Shown one piece after another: positions 10,201 to 18,895 of a stretch of DNA of 64,000 bases. Below the pieces are notes generated by a model. The model was not told the origin of the DNA and did no database searches. It saw only the letters and a list, made by a program, of their open reading frames with translations. The position numbers and the translations under genes are program-made. Where the stretch lies: contig ML058484.1 in NCBI GenBank assembly GCA_003013855.2, positions 12,966,215 through 13,030,214 of the forward strand, in the 5' to 3' direction. The stretch's first letter is position 1, and each line of letters starts with the position of its first letter. This DNA comes from Liriodendron chinense. Taxonomy: Eukaryota > Streptophyta > Magnoliopsida > Magnoliales > Magnoliaceae.

Positions 10201-12137
10201 TGATCTTGTACATCCATTTTTCACTGACTAGATGGTTTGGATGATCCGATCAGTATAATTTTTTTTTTTTTTTTTTAACGAGTCGGGTGTCCACCTGATA
10301 GACAGTCCAAATGCAACTATGTGCATGAGAAGGTTCAGACACACTCCATCATAACAAGGATAAGAATACTGCAAACATAACTTACTTGCCAAGAGCTTTG
10401 TGATGCAAAGTGAGTCCCAATCCAATGCCATCCATCCCTACGAAAACCCAATTCACAAAACAACAGCATTAGGTAATAAACAGTCTCAGCGGGGAATCAA
10501 AAGCATGCAGTGCCAAGATTTTACTGTCCTTGAACAGCACATATAGGACACATGATATGACAATCTGAGATCCAACGATCCATATGGTGGGCCACCATGA
10601 ATGGGCAACAATGAAAAACTTCCACTGATCTGACAATCTTAGCTGTCCAACAGGCTGGATGGGAAGGTAGTAAATAGAGTTATCAACTGTCGGACTGGAG
10701 TAGAAGCTAGGATTGGACCCACCCAATGAATGGCCTGGATCACCATACCAATGTGCATGTTTACTTTTTTGTGAGGAACAGATGCAAAATCAGTGCACCA
10801 TGAGCATGCTAGAAAAGCACAAGCTCCCAAATTTCTAGCAACAGACTTCCAACAGGAAAAAAAAAAAAAAAAGGAATCAATAACATCAAAAAGTTGCAAG
10901 ACACATAACTGCCTAAAATCCATTTACAAGGGCCCATGACTCAGCTATCCAAACCATTGGTATGATGGGCCTCACTAAAGGTGGGAATGGGCCAGGTAGC
11001 CTGCCCAACCAATCAGCCCCACCCGGCTTTGGCTGGGGCTGTATCTATTAGCTAGGCCCGGGGCGGGCTTAGGCCTTGCATACATGTCCCAATAAATCTC
11101 CAGTTCGGGCTTGGGCTCATGTCGTCTAAGCTCAACCCAGCCCAGCCTGACCTGAATTTATATGTACATGTGCTGTATCCTACAAATATCCCATTCCAAT
11201 AATTAGTTAGGCAACCCATCCATATACACCTTAGGTTTCATTTCTCTAAAATTTCTATTTCTTTGTGCATGTGTGACCCACTTTTGGTCAATGAATACAC
11301 TATGAACATTCAAGTACAAGATAGGGATTTTATCAATTTCAAGCTGGGGAGGGGGGCAACCGACTTTTTTCGTGCCAGGAGCTCAGGCCGGAGCCAGGCC
11401 TAGGCTGGCCAGCCCAAGACCTGGCCCATTGCCACCCCTAGGCCTCACCTTGGATAGGTCCATGCATAAAATATCCTAGTTATACAAATTTGTTTTTTTT
11501 TTTGGTCAGTCATGCAACGCACCCACCCAGTCAATCGCGCAACACACCCACCCAGTTATACAATATGTAGCCTTTTCTAGGTTGAATGTGAAGAATTGCT
11601 GTATTTTCTTTACTACTGTCTTTCAACCTGCCGCCTATTTAAGGGTTCAGATGTAACCATCTGGGACTTTTTTTTTTTTTTTTTTATGTATAGACCATCC
11701 GTAGTAAGGCCCACAATATCAACGGTTTGGATTATACTGAACCAACACTGTATAATATATCAATCACCAAAAATTTCATCCATCAAACCATATTGGTTAC
11801 CTGGCAAAAACAGCAGCAAAGGAGAACCGTTCATCGGCCGCCCACATGAAATGGGGCAAAACCAGCGAGGTGGCCCACCATCAGGTCTGATCATCTCCAT
11901 CGCCGCATCGAGGTAGTCTACCATACTGTGGGTCCCATACCCATCATCATACAACAATTTCAATCCGTCCGATTCCCTTCCCTCAATCCCTGCATTCTCT
12001 CTAGTAACAGACGATTCGCTGTGACTCGAACACATCGCCAATCCGCTCCGGACCCGGATCCGACTCCGGAGACCCGTGAGAGGCGGGATCCGAGAGAAGG
12101 GATTGCGGAGAGGGGAGATTGGCATGGAAATCGCCAT
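691..12137 (-). CDS. Phytyl ester synthase-like acyltransferase (esterase/lipase/thioesterase family), first four exons, 3' part beyond the left edge
   Basis: Four exons on the minus strand join in frame: 12137-11801, 10437-10386, 8673-8618 and 849-691 (604 nt, about 201 codons). Together they read as the N-terminal half of the plastid acyltransferase family that includes Arabidopsis PES1/PES2, which in the known members makes fatty-acid phytyl esters and triacylglycerol in chloroplasts. Visible landmarks are a Ser/Arg-rich N-terminus suited to a transit peptide, the block DGGPPRWF, LLLFLPG followed by MDGIGLGL and HHKALGK, HIPVHDRTPFEG, and the lipase nucleophile elbow GDSFGG in the fourth exon. 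The next exon must begin in phase 1 and lies left of base 1; the C-terminal acyltransferase domain is therefore not seen. Every junction has GT-AG and the phases agree (1, 2, 1, 1). Intron 3 is 7.8 kb and packed with transposons. Family assignment rests on motif memory, not a search. The start ATG at 12137 opens the only frame that gives a transit-peptide-like leader ahead of the conserved block. Confidence 0.85.
2250..2672. repeat. Palindromic GGCCCACCATGATGT repeat, copy 1
   Basis: Imperfect inverted repeat of about 420 bp. The left arm has gggcccatcatcatttatg, atccacaccgtccatc and aatgaggca. The right arm carries their reverse complements (tgccttattttt, gatgaatggtgtggat, catatacatcacggta). 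The loop contains the conserved cttggatgaagggaaaac segment shared by all copies. Nested inside the PIF-like element. Confidence 0.75.
2777..3283. repeat. Palindromic repeat, copy 2, with extended arms
   Basis: Arms begin gtagcgagattg and end as the near reverse complement at 3277-3283 (ctcactac). The core is the same as copy 1: gggacccaccatgatatatg, ccacaccgtccatcc, gaggcaaatccaaagctcaa, and their complements after the central cagcttgatcg. The outer 40 bp of the arms differ from other copies, although the core is shared. Confidence 0.75.
3321..3840. repeat. Palindromic repeat, copy 3, ends GAATTAGGTGTTAC
   Basis: Terminal gaattaggtgttac at 3321 pairs with gctaattc at 3833-3840, and gggtgttacccctaccgtgg pairs with the gttagggtaacaccc region. 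The core motif order is the same as in the other copies. The GATTAGGTGTTAC end is shared with the copy at 28116-28577. Confidence 0.75.
3848..4545. repeat. Two abutting, partly degraded palindromic repeats (copies 4 and 5)
   Basis: The first (about 3848-4215) runs from gattaggtgagaccc through the core to catacattatgatggggg. The second (about 4236-4545) starts at gtgggtgaaaccttgactg and retains the left arm and loop but lacks a clear right arm. Both carry the gggcatgatccaaaa/aatgaagcagatc blocks. Boundaries are approximate. Confidence 0.6.
5682..6552. mobile_element. Solo LTR (871 bp) with 5-bp target duplication
   Basis: Begins TGATGCAGGG and ends CCACATCA, so it has TG...CA ends with a short TGATG/CATCA inverted repeat. 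It is flanked by the direct repeat TATTA at 5677-5681 and 6553-6557. It interrupts the RTE LINE between its ITFKSG-like and DLLI-like blocks, so the inserted segment is precisely defined. No gag or pol is present, as expected for recombination between two LTRs. The parent family is not identified. Confidence 0.75.
7253..7298. repeat. (CT)n microsatellite
   Basis: Uninterrupted CT dinucleotide tract of about 46 bp inside intron 3 of the acyltransferase gene. Confidence 0.95.
7300..8610. other. Intron 3 sequence, mostly unassigned
   Basis: No exon was found on either strand. The stretch includes a GTAACGGCC-type repeat element near 8245-8465 (separate entry). Open frames around 7790-8100 read without a recognisable family and are taken as chance. 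Confidence 0.4.
8245..8465. repeat. Repeat element rich in GTTAC/GTAAC inverted motifs
   Basis: Contains aatggtaacagccattac, ctgtaacagtca, gtgttacggccc, cgttacacctgtaaagtaac. The alternation of GTAAC and GTTAC gives many small inverted repeats. A similar element occurs at 59690-59885. It is probably a small non-autonomous DNA transposon, but I cannot fix its ends. Confidence 0.4.
8618..8673 (-). CDS. Exon 3 of the phytyl ester synthase-like gene (56 bp micro-exon)
   Basis: A 56-bp exon lies between a TGCAG acceptor at 8675-8674 and a GTCTGG donor. It completes the Lys codon split after exon 2 and reads VFEVRCLHIPVHDRTPFE, with the final Gly codon split into exon 4. The fit in phase on both sides and the match to the expected family block make the call firm despite its size. 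Confidence 0.85.
8997..9177. mobile_element. Foldback MITE in intron 2
   Basis: Left end atacaaagctttgtacatta and right end reading as its reverse complement with one or two changes (taatgtacgaagctttgtat). The arms are about 27 bp and the element about 180 bp. CAAT flanks both sides (8993-8996 and 9178-9181), possibly a target duplication. No coding capacity. Family not assigned. Confidence 0.6.
9806..10030. mobile_element. Foldback element with ~90-bp arms in intron 2
   Basis: Left arm: gattgcgtccagcgcc, aatgaaaaagcgctacatgc and agtgtgtacaagtg. Right arm: the reverse complement of these, ending gctggatgcaatcc. The GGATTGCGTCC end resembles the ends of Mutator-like copies at 27236 and 25421. 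No clear target duplication was found. Confidence 0.6.
10060..10375. repeat. Imperfect inverted repeat next to exon 2
   Basis: Segments around 10105-10140 (ccatgcacatagctacattt) and 10300-10335 are reverse complements with a few changes. A T18 run lies between them (10259-10276). The right arm ends about 15 bp from the exon 2 donor, so it probably forms a hairpin in the pre-mRNA. Confidence 0.45.
10386..10437 (-). CDS. Exon 2 of the phytyl ester synthase-like gene (52 bp micro-exon)
   Basis: A 52-bp exon lies between an AG at 10439-10438 and a GTAAG donor. It completes the Gly codon left open by exon 1 and reads MDGIGLGLTLHHKALGK, the strongly conserved segment following the LLLFLPG block. 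It is too short to stand out by length; it was found by looking for the expected family sequence on the minus strand between exons 1 and 4. Confidence 0.85.
10976..11440. mobile_element. hAT-type non-autonomous element with exact 8-bp target duplication
   Basis: The left end TAAAGGTGGGAATGGGCC and right end GGCCCATTGCCACCCCTA are inverted repeats. The 8-bp direct repeat GGCCTCAC flanks both sides (10968-10975, 11441-11448). Subterminal GGGCCAGG/CCTGGCCC motifs are dense. There is no transposase. It lies in intron 1 of the acyltransferase gene. Confidence 0.85.
11801..12137 (-). CDS. Exon 1 of the phytyl ester synthase-like gene
   Basis: This exon starts with ATG at 12137 and ends with CCAG before a GTAACC donor at 11800-11799 (phase 1). 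It encodes about 112 residues: a basic, Ser/Pro-rich leader of about 45 residues, then SMVDYLDAAMEMIRPDGG, PPRWFCPISCGR and SPLLLFLP, which open the esterase/lipase domain in this family. Reading on into the intron gives a few unrelated residues, which supports the donor chosen. Confidence 0.85.
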
Positions 12138-13070
12138 GAATTTCTTGAAATTAGGGTTTTGGTTTTCGGAGTGGGAGAGATGGGAAGGAATGAGGGTTTT
12201 GGCTTCATTTAAAACAGAGCTTAAACCGTTTTAACTGAAACTAGTCATGCTTTTGTGGGGGGCGATTGCGGTTTCCGAAGAAACGCGTTAGAGGCGTGTA
12301 GAAGGGAAATGGATGATGGAATGGACGGTCAGGATGGATGGATTGGAGGGAGGAGTGCATCTGGATCTGTGCTGGCGGATGATGGACGGAGGAGGAAGGA
12401 GCCGTGCGTTTGGACTTCGGACCGCTCTGGATGGCGGGAACTGGAAGGAGGTACTTCTTCAGAAGAACTTCGATACTCCGGCAGAGTGTGATAGATGAAA
12501 CACAGGCACTATGAAATTGCACACGTGGAGTCCAAGTAGTCAGATCAAACCGTCCAAAATATTGCACCCGGTCTAGATTCATTCGAAACAAAGCTTATTT
12601 AATTAAATGTCTATCAGATTAGTGGACATTTATTGATGGTTAAAGATGAAAAATCCAACGGTCCATTTTCCACAAACAAGTACAGCAAATATAATCGACT
12701 TGGAGATAGTCGAATGCATGATATAGTCGTTTTTATTTTATTCTATATGTTCCACGTGGACAATTTATGGGTGCCTAAGTATCATATAACTCATCTTATT
12801 TCTTACTCGGGCAGTCTATGACGCTACATACGCAGGCACTCATAAATTATAAAGCTGAAGCTGAAATTTATTAACTCGGATTAAACCGACTAGATTGTGA
12901 AACCAACTACTGCCAGGTCACAGTCCTAAAAATCAGTGCTTGAACTATCGTGGCCTCTGATTCGTGGGCACTTGTTTGTTGAAATTGGACCATTGGATAT
13001 TTTTCATTTTAACCGTCCAATAAATGTCCAGCAATTTTATGGTCAGAAAGCCTAACTCTTGGTTAATGAT
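12138..13070. other. Upstream region of the acyltransferase gene
   Basis: This holds the 5' UTR and promoter of the minus-strand gene. The first 450 bp are GC-richer than their surroundings. A block at about 12455-12570 (tactccggcagagtgtgat) recurs in altered form at 55262-55350 (tactccagcagagtatgat), so part of it is an interspersed repeat. No TATA box could be assigned with confidence. Short frames here look like chance. Confidence 0.4.
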
Positions 13071-13077
13071 GGAGGCA

Positions 13078-13500
13078 GATCAGGTGGTGTTGCCCACACC
13101 ACCCCTCAGGTGGTGTGGTTATGAGTTGGGCGCTGTGAGGCCCACCATGATGTGTGTGATTTATTTTCATGCCATCCGTCCGTTTATCCAGTTCATTTTA
13201 GGGCATGACCCATAAAAATGAAGCAGATCATAAGCTCAAGTGTCTTGCCTGTTAGCCCAGCTGGAATACTCCTAGGCATTTCAACAGCAGGTCTCAGGTT
13301 CGTGACTAACCGTGTAGGTGTTTTTAATGGTGGGAGTTCAATGATCACTGTTTCCTGTGTGGTGTGGTCCACCTGAGATTTGTATCTGCCTAAAATAAGT
13401 TGGCAAAATGAATGCACGATGTGGATATAAAACAAATACATCACAGTGGGCCCCACAGTGCTGAACACATAGCACCTGCTGGGCAGTGTGGGAAACATCA
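13078..13500. repeat. Palindromic repeat, copy 6, interrupted by a SINE-like insert
   Basis: The left arm begins with the caggtggtgttgcccacacc hairpin, then aggcccaccatgatgtgtg. The right arm has atacatcacagtgggcccc and ends near gctgggcagtgtggg. Core blocks are shared with the other copies. The middle is replaced by a tRNA-like segment at 13237-13320. Confidence 0.7.
13237..13320 (+). mobile_element. Candidate tRNA-derived SINE fragment
   Basis: A box A-like stretch (ttagcccagctgg) is followed about 45 bp later by a box B-like ggttcgtgactaacc, ending in gtgttttt. It sits inside palindromic copy 6 where the core is missing. No clear target duplication. Confidence 0.35.
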
Positions 13501-14180
13501 AATTCGCGTCCATATGCCATTCATCAGGCATGCCAGATTCAGAATAGTGGACAGAGAAAAACAACCGTCCATATCCAACGAAACATTTGTATAGCCTACC
13601 AGATGAGTGGACAGGATGGATCTTTGATCCAGAGAATGACCACAATGGACCTACATGATGGAACGTTTTAGGTTTTGCTAAGGCCCGCATACGCGTGCAA
13701 GGCATGCCATCGACATGATGCCATACCGACTTTTAACTGTGGAGATGAGGACCATCTGCTCATTTGGTGGTCCACAATATTAGAAACGGCCAAACCCCCT
13801 GGATAAGGAATTCGGATGTCTACTCGACAATAACAGAATTTTCCTGTTCTGCCCGGCTTTATTGGTCCATGTCAGCACTAATTCAAGACAGCACAAAACA
13901 TGAAAATTATGTTATTGTCGATACGGAATCTTAGATAAGTGCTGTTTCATGAAATATGGCCCACATGATAAATGGGCTGATCTGATTCTTAGATCATGAC
14001 ATCTACATAGTGGGGCACCTTATGGATGGACTACATGTGCCAATACACCATGCTGGCATATTTAGTGGAAGGTATCTGATGAACTTCGCATGAGTTACGT
14101 TGATGAAGGAGCTAGGAGTACGGCACATGCAACAAACATGGAGAGGATAGAGAAGAGAAAGGGTAAGGCCTAGAGATTTG
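13500..14180. other. Intergenic, unassigned
   Basis: I see no gene. Open frames on both strands overlap each other without recognisable motifs. Confidence 0.4.
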
Positions 14181-14181
14181 A

Positions 14182-14596
14182 TGTAGAACGGGTCGCTGAT
14201 TATTTCATGTCCTAGATGGAGCAAAAGAAGACCGGTCAGGGTCGAAAGTGATCCGGACCATCAGGACCGTAAATCGGTTGTATCTCACAAACCGAAATGC
14301 GTTACGGGACGTATAGTATATTAATTTGGGGTAGCTCGAGCTACTTTAGCCAACCAACCCTGCTACGCCGGGTTGTCCAAGTCGGAATCGCGAGATTCGA
14401 CCGTATCGACGGTCATTAGGCTAGTTTATTTTCAGTTTTACTATTTATAGTAAGTTTTAATTTGATCATAACTTTGCATCTGTAGGGTTTTAGAGTTAGT
14501 GCCCAACATGAAAAAGGCTTAGAATATTTCGTAGAACAACGTGGTTGAGGCCGTTTGATAACTTTCTATTTTTGGCTGAAAATCAAGAATTCTAGT
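14182..14596 (+). repeat. Truncated 5' LTR of the Ty3/gypsy element
   Basis: Matches the first 415 bp of the 3' LTR with scattered substitutions, including the stretch that encodes the end of pol (here with a stop in the frame). The remaining ~270 bp of the LTR are deleted. Confidence 0.85.
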
Positions 14597-14624
14597 TATC
14601 CGGCAACAAGGAATCCCATCACCA

Positions 14625-15437
14625 GACCCACTCAAGATACCACGTTGGCCAAAGGTAAGGAACCCATGGGAGGGCGTCCTCAACCTCCGACGGTCACGAA
14701 TCGGGACTGGGGAAGCGGTCCTTCAAGACCTCAATGTGCAGCTCCCGCAACAACGGGTCCCAGCAGGATCCCCAACCCATATGGTCGGCCAAGGCCAGAC
14801 CATTGTCTCCGTTGTGGCCAACCAGGTCACTGGTTCGAACGCTTGCCCTCAACGCCCTACAGCACACTTAACTACGAATGAAGGCGGCGCGGAAGGTGAA
14901 TTAACAGAAGACAACCCTGAATTGGAACAAGTCGAAGAGGGGGACACAGAAGATGTTGATTGGCTGACTGAAGATCATGGGGAATCGCTAGTAGTAAGAC
15001 GACTACTTTATACTCCCAGGAAGGAAGTGCACCCACAACGACATAATATTTTTCGCACAAAGTGCACCGTGCAGGGCAAAATCTGTGATGTGATCATAGA
15101 CAGTGGGAGTAGCGAAAATATTGTCTCGAAAATTATGGTAGATAAGTTACATCTGCCTATGACGAAGCACCTTACCCCTTACTCTATCGGTTGGATCAAG
15201 AAGGTGAACGAAACCAAGGTAACTCATCAATGCATTATCTCATTTTCCATTGGTAAAAGCTATAAGGACGAGGTCCTCTGTGATGTGGTTGACATGGAAG
15301 CCTGCCACATATTACTTGGGCGGCCATGGCAATCGGATCGAGATATGACCCATGGTGGACGGAAAAACATATACATGTTCACCAAGGATGGTCGGAAAAA
15401 TTGTTTTGGCCCCTATGACACTAGAGAAACACCCTGA
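14625..15437 (+). pseudogene. Ty3/gypsy gag C-terminus and protease, frameshifted
   Basis: The zinc knuckle starts CLRCGQPGHW. The final Cys is lost from this frame by a 1-bp insertion (extra T at 14834-14835) and reappears in the next frame as NACP. The following frame (to 15437) carries an acidic linker and the aspartic protease motif DSGSSEN, then ILLGRPW. A second 1-bp insertion in an A5 run (15396-15400) ends this frame and moves the reading to the RT frame. The N-terminal capsid part is missing. Confidence 0.8.
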
Positions 15438-17155
15438 AGCTTCTAAAGTGGAGGGGAACTCTCTCCTTACCATTCGTGAGTTTGTTAAGGAATCAAAGGA
15501 AACTGGCGAAATTTATGCCGTTATGGTAAAAGGCGAGAAGCTAGGATCCTCTAATATTCCTCGACGCCTTAAACCGCTGCTAGAAGAATTTCGAAGTACT
15601 TGGCCTGAAGAGTTACCTGATGAGTTGCCTCCCATGCGAGACATACAACATCACATCGACCTTATCCCAGGGTCCAGTCTACCCAACCGACCGCACTATT
15701 GGATGAGTCCGAAAGAGTGTGAAATTCTACAGGGACAAGTGAAGGAACTGATCCGTAAAGGTCTTATTAAAGAGAGCATGAGCCCGTGTGCCGTTCCGGC
15801 ACTCCTTACCCCAAAGAAGGACGGAACATGGCGCATGTGCATCGATAGCCGCGCGATCAATAAAATAACAGTTAAATATCGATTTCCAATACCGCGATTG
15901 GATGACATGCAGGATATGCTCGAGGGCTCCAAGGTGTTCTCGAAACTGGACTTACGGAGTGGATACCATCAAATCCGTATTAGGCCAGGTGACGAGTGGA
16001 AAACGGACTTCAAGACCAAGGAAGGGCTATATGAGTGGCTGGTTATGCCCTTCGGTCTGACCTAACGCACCAAGCACCTTCATGCGTTTAATGAACCAAG
16101 TGTTGAAGCCGCTCATTGGCCGTTTTGTTGTCGTTTACTTTGACGACATCCTAATATACAGTCAGGATGAAACGGAGCACATGACCCACATCAGAAAAGT
16201 GCTACAAGTGTTGGCCGACAACAAGCTCTACTTAAATCTGAAAAAGTGTAGCTTCTTAACTGATCGATTATTGTTTCTGGGGTTCATTGTGTCGTCCACG
16301 GGTATCCGAGTGGATGAAGAGAAAGTTCGAGCTATTCGGGATTGGCCGACTCTGACGAACATTCATGAAGTACGAAGTTTTCATGGGTTAGCGACCTTCT
16401 ATCGTCGGTTTGTGCGAAACTTCAACAGTATCGTCGCACCGATTACCGACTGTATGAAGAAGGGTCCGTTTCAATGGACTGAAGGGGCTGAGAAGAGTTT
16501 TGCAGAAATTAAACATTGTTTGTTCACTACCCCGGTCTTGGTACTCCCTAATTTTGATAAGTTGTTTGAGGTAGAATGTGACACATCTATTGTCGGCATT
16601 GGGGGAGTCCTTTCTCAGGAGGGCAGGCCAGTTGCCTTTTACAGTGAGAAACTTAGCGACGCACGACAGAAGTGGTCGACCTATGAACTTGAATTATATG
16701 CAGTGGTTCAGGCACTGCGCCATTGGCGCCATTATCTTATTCAAAGAGAATTTATACTGTACACTGATCATCAAGCCTTAAAATTTGTCAATACTCAGAC
16801 TAATGTGAATCGTATGTATGCTAAATGGATTTCGTTTTTACAGGAATTCACGTTCGTTCTGAAACACAAATCAGGGCAGCAGAACAACGTGGCAGATGCA
16901 CTAAGCCGACGTGCATCCCTTCTTATTACAGTGAGCAGTGAGGTGATCGGATTCGACTGTCTCAAGGAACTTTATGCCGACGACGAGGATTTTGCAGATG
17001 CATGGAAAAAGTGCCAAGAGGGTCACCCGAGTGACCTTCTAATTCAAGATGGTTTCCTCTTCAAAGGAAATCGACCTTGCATTCCGCAGAGTTCGTTACG
17101 GGACAAAATTATTATCGAGCTGCATGGCAGTGGCCTCGGCGGTTATCTAGGATGA
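15401..17155 (+). pseudogene. Ty3/gypsy reverse transcriptase and RNase H, one frameshift and a terminal nonsense change
   Basis: RT blocks are visible in order: LTPKKDGTWRMCIDSRAINK, PIPRLDD, FSKLDLRSGYHQIRI, WLVMPFGLT, then after a 1-bp insertion near 16063 the frame continues with the catalytic YFDD (VVYFDDILIYS) and LFLGFIV. RNase H retains its acidic residues: VECDTSIVGIGG, TYELELYA, YTDHQALKF, NNVADALSRR. The frame stops at TGA 17153-17155, which looks like a CGA to TGA transition because translation past it continues the expected integrase N-terminus. Confidence 0.85.
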
Positions 17156-18274
17156 GATAAGACTCGAGCGATGGTAGAAGAGCAATATTACTAGCCGCAA
17201 CTTGCTCGTGATGTTGGCAGGGCGGTACAACGATGTCATATTTGTCAAACCGCTAAGGGACAATCCCAAAATACAGGTCTTTACACGCCATTACCCGTGC
17301 CAGATGCCCCTTAGGAGGATTTATCTATGAATTTTATATTAGGGCTCCCACGAACACAACGCGGCATGGACTCAGTGTTCATGGTGGTAAACCGATTCTC
17401 CAAGATGGCACACTTCATTCCGTGCAAGAAGACCTTTGATGCGGTACACGTTGTGAACCTTTTCTTCAGAGAGGTTGTGCGACTACATGGTATTCCTAAG
17501 ACGATCACTTCAGACCGGGACACAAAGTTCGTTAGCCACTTTTGGCGAGCCTTGTGGAATCGGTTCGGTACACGACTTCACTTCAGCAGTGCTTATCATC
17601 CACAAACAGATGGGCAGACTGAGGTCGTCAACTGCACATTAGGGAATCTCATCCGTTGCCTTTCAGGTGACAAACCGAAGCAGTGGGACATGGCCCTGGC
17701 TCAAGCAGAGTTTGCGTTCAACAACATGGTAAACCAATCGACAGGAAAGTCTCCGTTCCAGATTGTTTATGGGTGCGTGTCTCGTCACACACTCGATTTA
17801 GTTCCCCTGCCCAAGCTTCCGGGCATGAGCGTTACAGCTGAACATATGGCAGACCGAATCATGGACATACATGCAGACGTGCGCCACAAATTACAGGCTT
17901 CGAACGAGAAGTACAAAGAAGCGGCCGACAAGCATCGACGTGCCAAAGTATTCGAAATAGGTGATCAGGTGATGGTCCACCTACGTAAAGAGCGATTTCC
18001 TATCGAGACTTACAACAAGTTGAAACACAAGAAGATTGGACCGGTACCGATCATTCATAAGATCAATGACAATGCCTATGTTGTTGATCTTCCGGATGAC
18101 ATGGAGATTTCAAGGACTTTCAACGTGGCAGATCTGTATGAATATCATGAACCAAAGCAGGACGAGAACTCGGGGTCGACTTCTTTCGAAGTGGAGGAGA
18201 CTGATGTAGAACGGGTCGCTGATTATTTCATGGCTCAGATGGAGCAAAAGAAAACCGGTCGGGGTCGAAAGTGA
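17156..18274 (+). pseudogene. Ty3/gypsy integrase, with nonsense changes and a substituted catalytic Asp; its end overlaps the 3' LTR
   Basis: After the TGA, two more stops (TAG 17192-17194 and 17312-17314) stand where Trp is expected (YYWPQL, APWEDL), each explained by one G-to-A change. The zinc-binding CHIC motif survives. In the core, the first acidic residue of the D,D,E triad is Asn (VNRFSKM, codon 17390-17392, expected VDRFSKM). SDRDTKF and HPQTDGQTE keep the other two. The GPY-like region (KKIGPVPII) and NVADLYEY follow. The frame then runs through 18205 into the 3' LTR and stops at 18272-18274 after a basic tail, so the last ~23 codons are LTR-encoded. Confidence 0.85.
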
Positions 18275-18888
18275 TCCGGACCGTCAGAACCGTAAATCGG
18301 TCATATCTCACAAACCGGAATGAGTTACGGGACGTATAATATATCAATTTGGGGTAGCTCGAGCTACTTTAGCCAACCAACCCCGTTACACCAGGTTGCC
18401 CAAGTCGGAATCGTGAGATTCGACTGTATCGACGGTCATTAGGCTAGTTTATTTTCAGTTTTACTATTTATAGTAAGTTTTAATTCGATCATAACTTTGC
18501 ATGTGTAGGGTTTTAGAGTTAGTGCCCAACATGAAAAGGGCTTAGAATATTTCGTAGAACAACGTGGTTGAGGCCGTTTGATAACTTTCTATTTTTGGCC
18601 GAAAACCAAGAGTTCTAGTAGGATCGAACGACTTCTATAAATAGTAAGTTTACTATTTATAGTAAGTTATGTTTTCTAAGAGTTTAAGTTGGAGTTGGAG
18701 TCTGATACTTTGCATAGGGTTTAGTTTCCTATTTATATGCATTATAATTTCGTTTTTATTCATTCAATCTTCAATAAAGTAATTATTTAGAATTAAATTC
18801 CTCTTTTTATCTTTTATTTCTTCTTGTGGATTCGAGAAACTATCGGTTAGGGAGACGGTGATCGACCTACCACGTCCTCCCTGCGTCA
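18205..18888 (+). repeat. 3' LTR of the Ty3/gypsy element
   Basis: Starts TGTAGAACGGG inside the pol frame and ends near CCTGCGTCA. It contains a repeated TACTATTTATAGTAAGTTT block (18463-18482 and again 18648-18667) and a later AT-rich segment with aataaa at 18774, a plausible polyadenylation signal. The end is set by the AGATTTG flank and a CA dinucleotide, and is uncertain by a few bases. Confidence 0.7.
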
Positions 18889-18895
18889 AGATTTG

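Larger units (their letters stand above)
14182..18888 (+). mobile_element. Ty3/gypsy LTR retrotransposon, decayed, 5' LTR truncated and most of gag lost
   Basis: A ~415-bp direct repeat (14182-14596 and 18205-18619) marks the two LTRs, each starting TGTAGAACGGG. The 3' LTR continues to about 18888 (ends GTCA), but the 5' copy stops at 14596, directly abutting the C-terminal part of gag. A single deletion therefore removed the end of the 5' LTR, the primer-binding site and most of gag. The internal order is gag zinc knuckle, protease, reverse transcriptase, RNase H, integrase. A purine tract gaagtggaggaga lies just before the 3' LTR at 18188-18200. AGATTTG occurs on both outer sides (14174-14180, 18889-18895) and may be the target duplication, though it is longer than the usual 5 bp. 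Clade: no chromodomain is seen, and pol enters the LTR, which suggests a CRM-like (centromeric) lineage. That is inference. Confidence 0.85.

Noticed and set aside
11960..12212. Overlapping open frames on both strands at the start of the acyltransferase gene
   Set aside because: They lie in other frames of exon 1 and its leader; only the 12137-11801 frame carries the conserved family blocks and continues in phase through three further exons.
12241..12591. Open frames of 78-116 codons upstream of the acyltransferase gene
   Set aside because: No recognisable motifs. They overlap each other on both strands in a GC-rich stretch, where stops are rare by chance.
13193..13705. 170-codon minus-strand frame
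   Set aside because: It runs through a palindromic repeat and a SINE-like insert; its translation is the repeat read in one frame, seen in other copies with stops.
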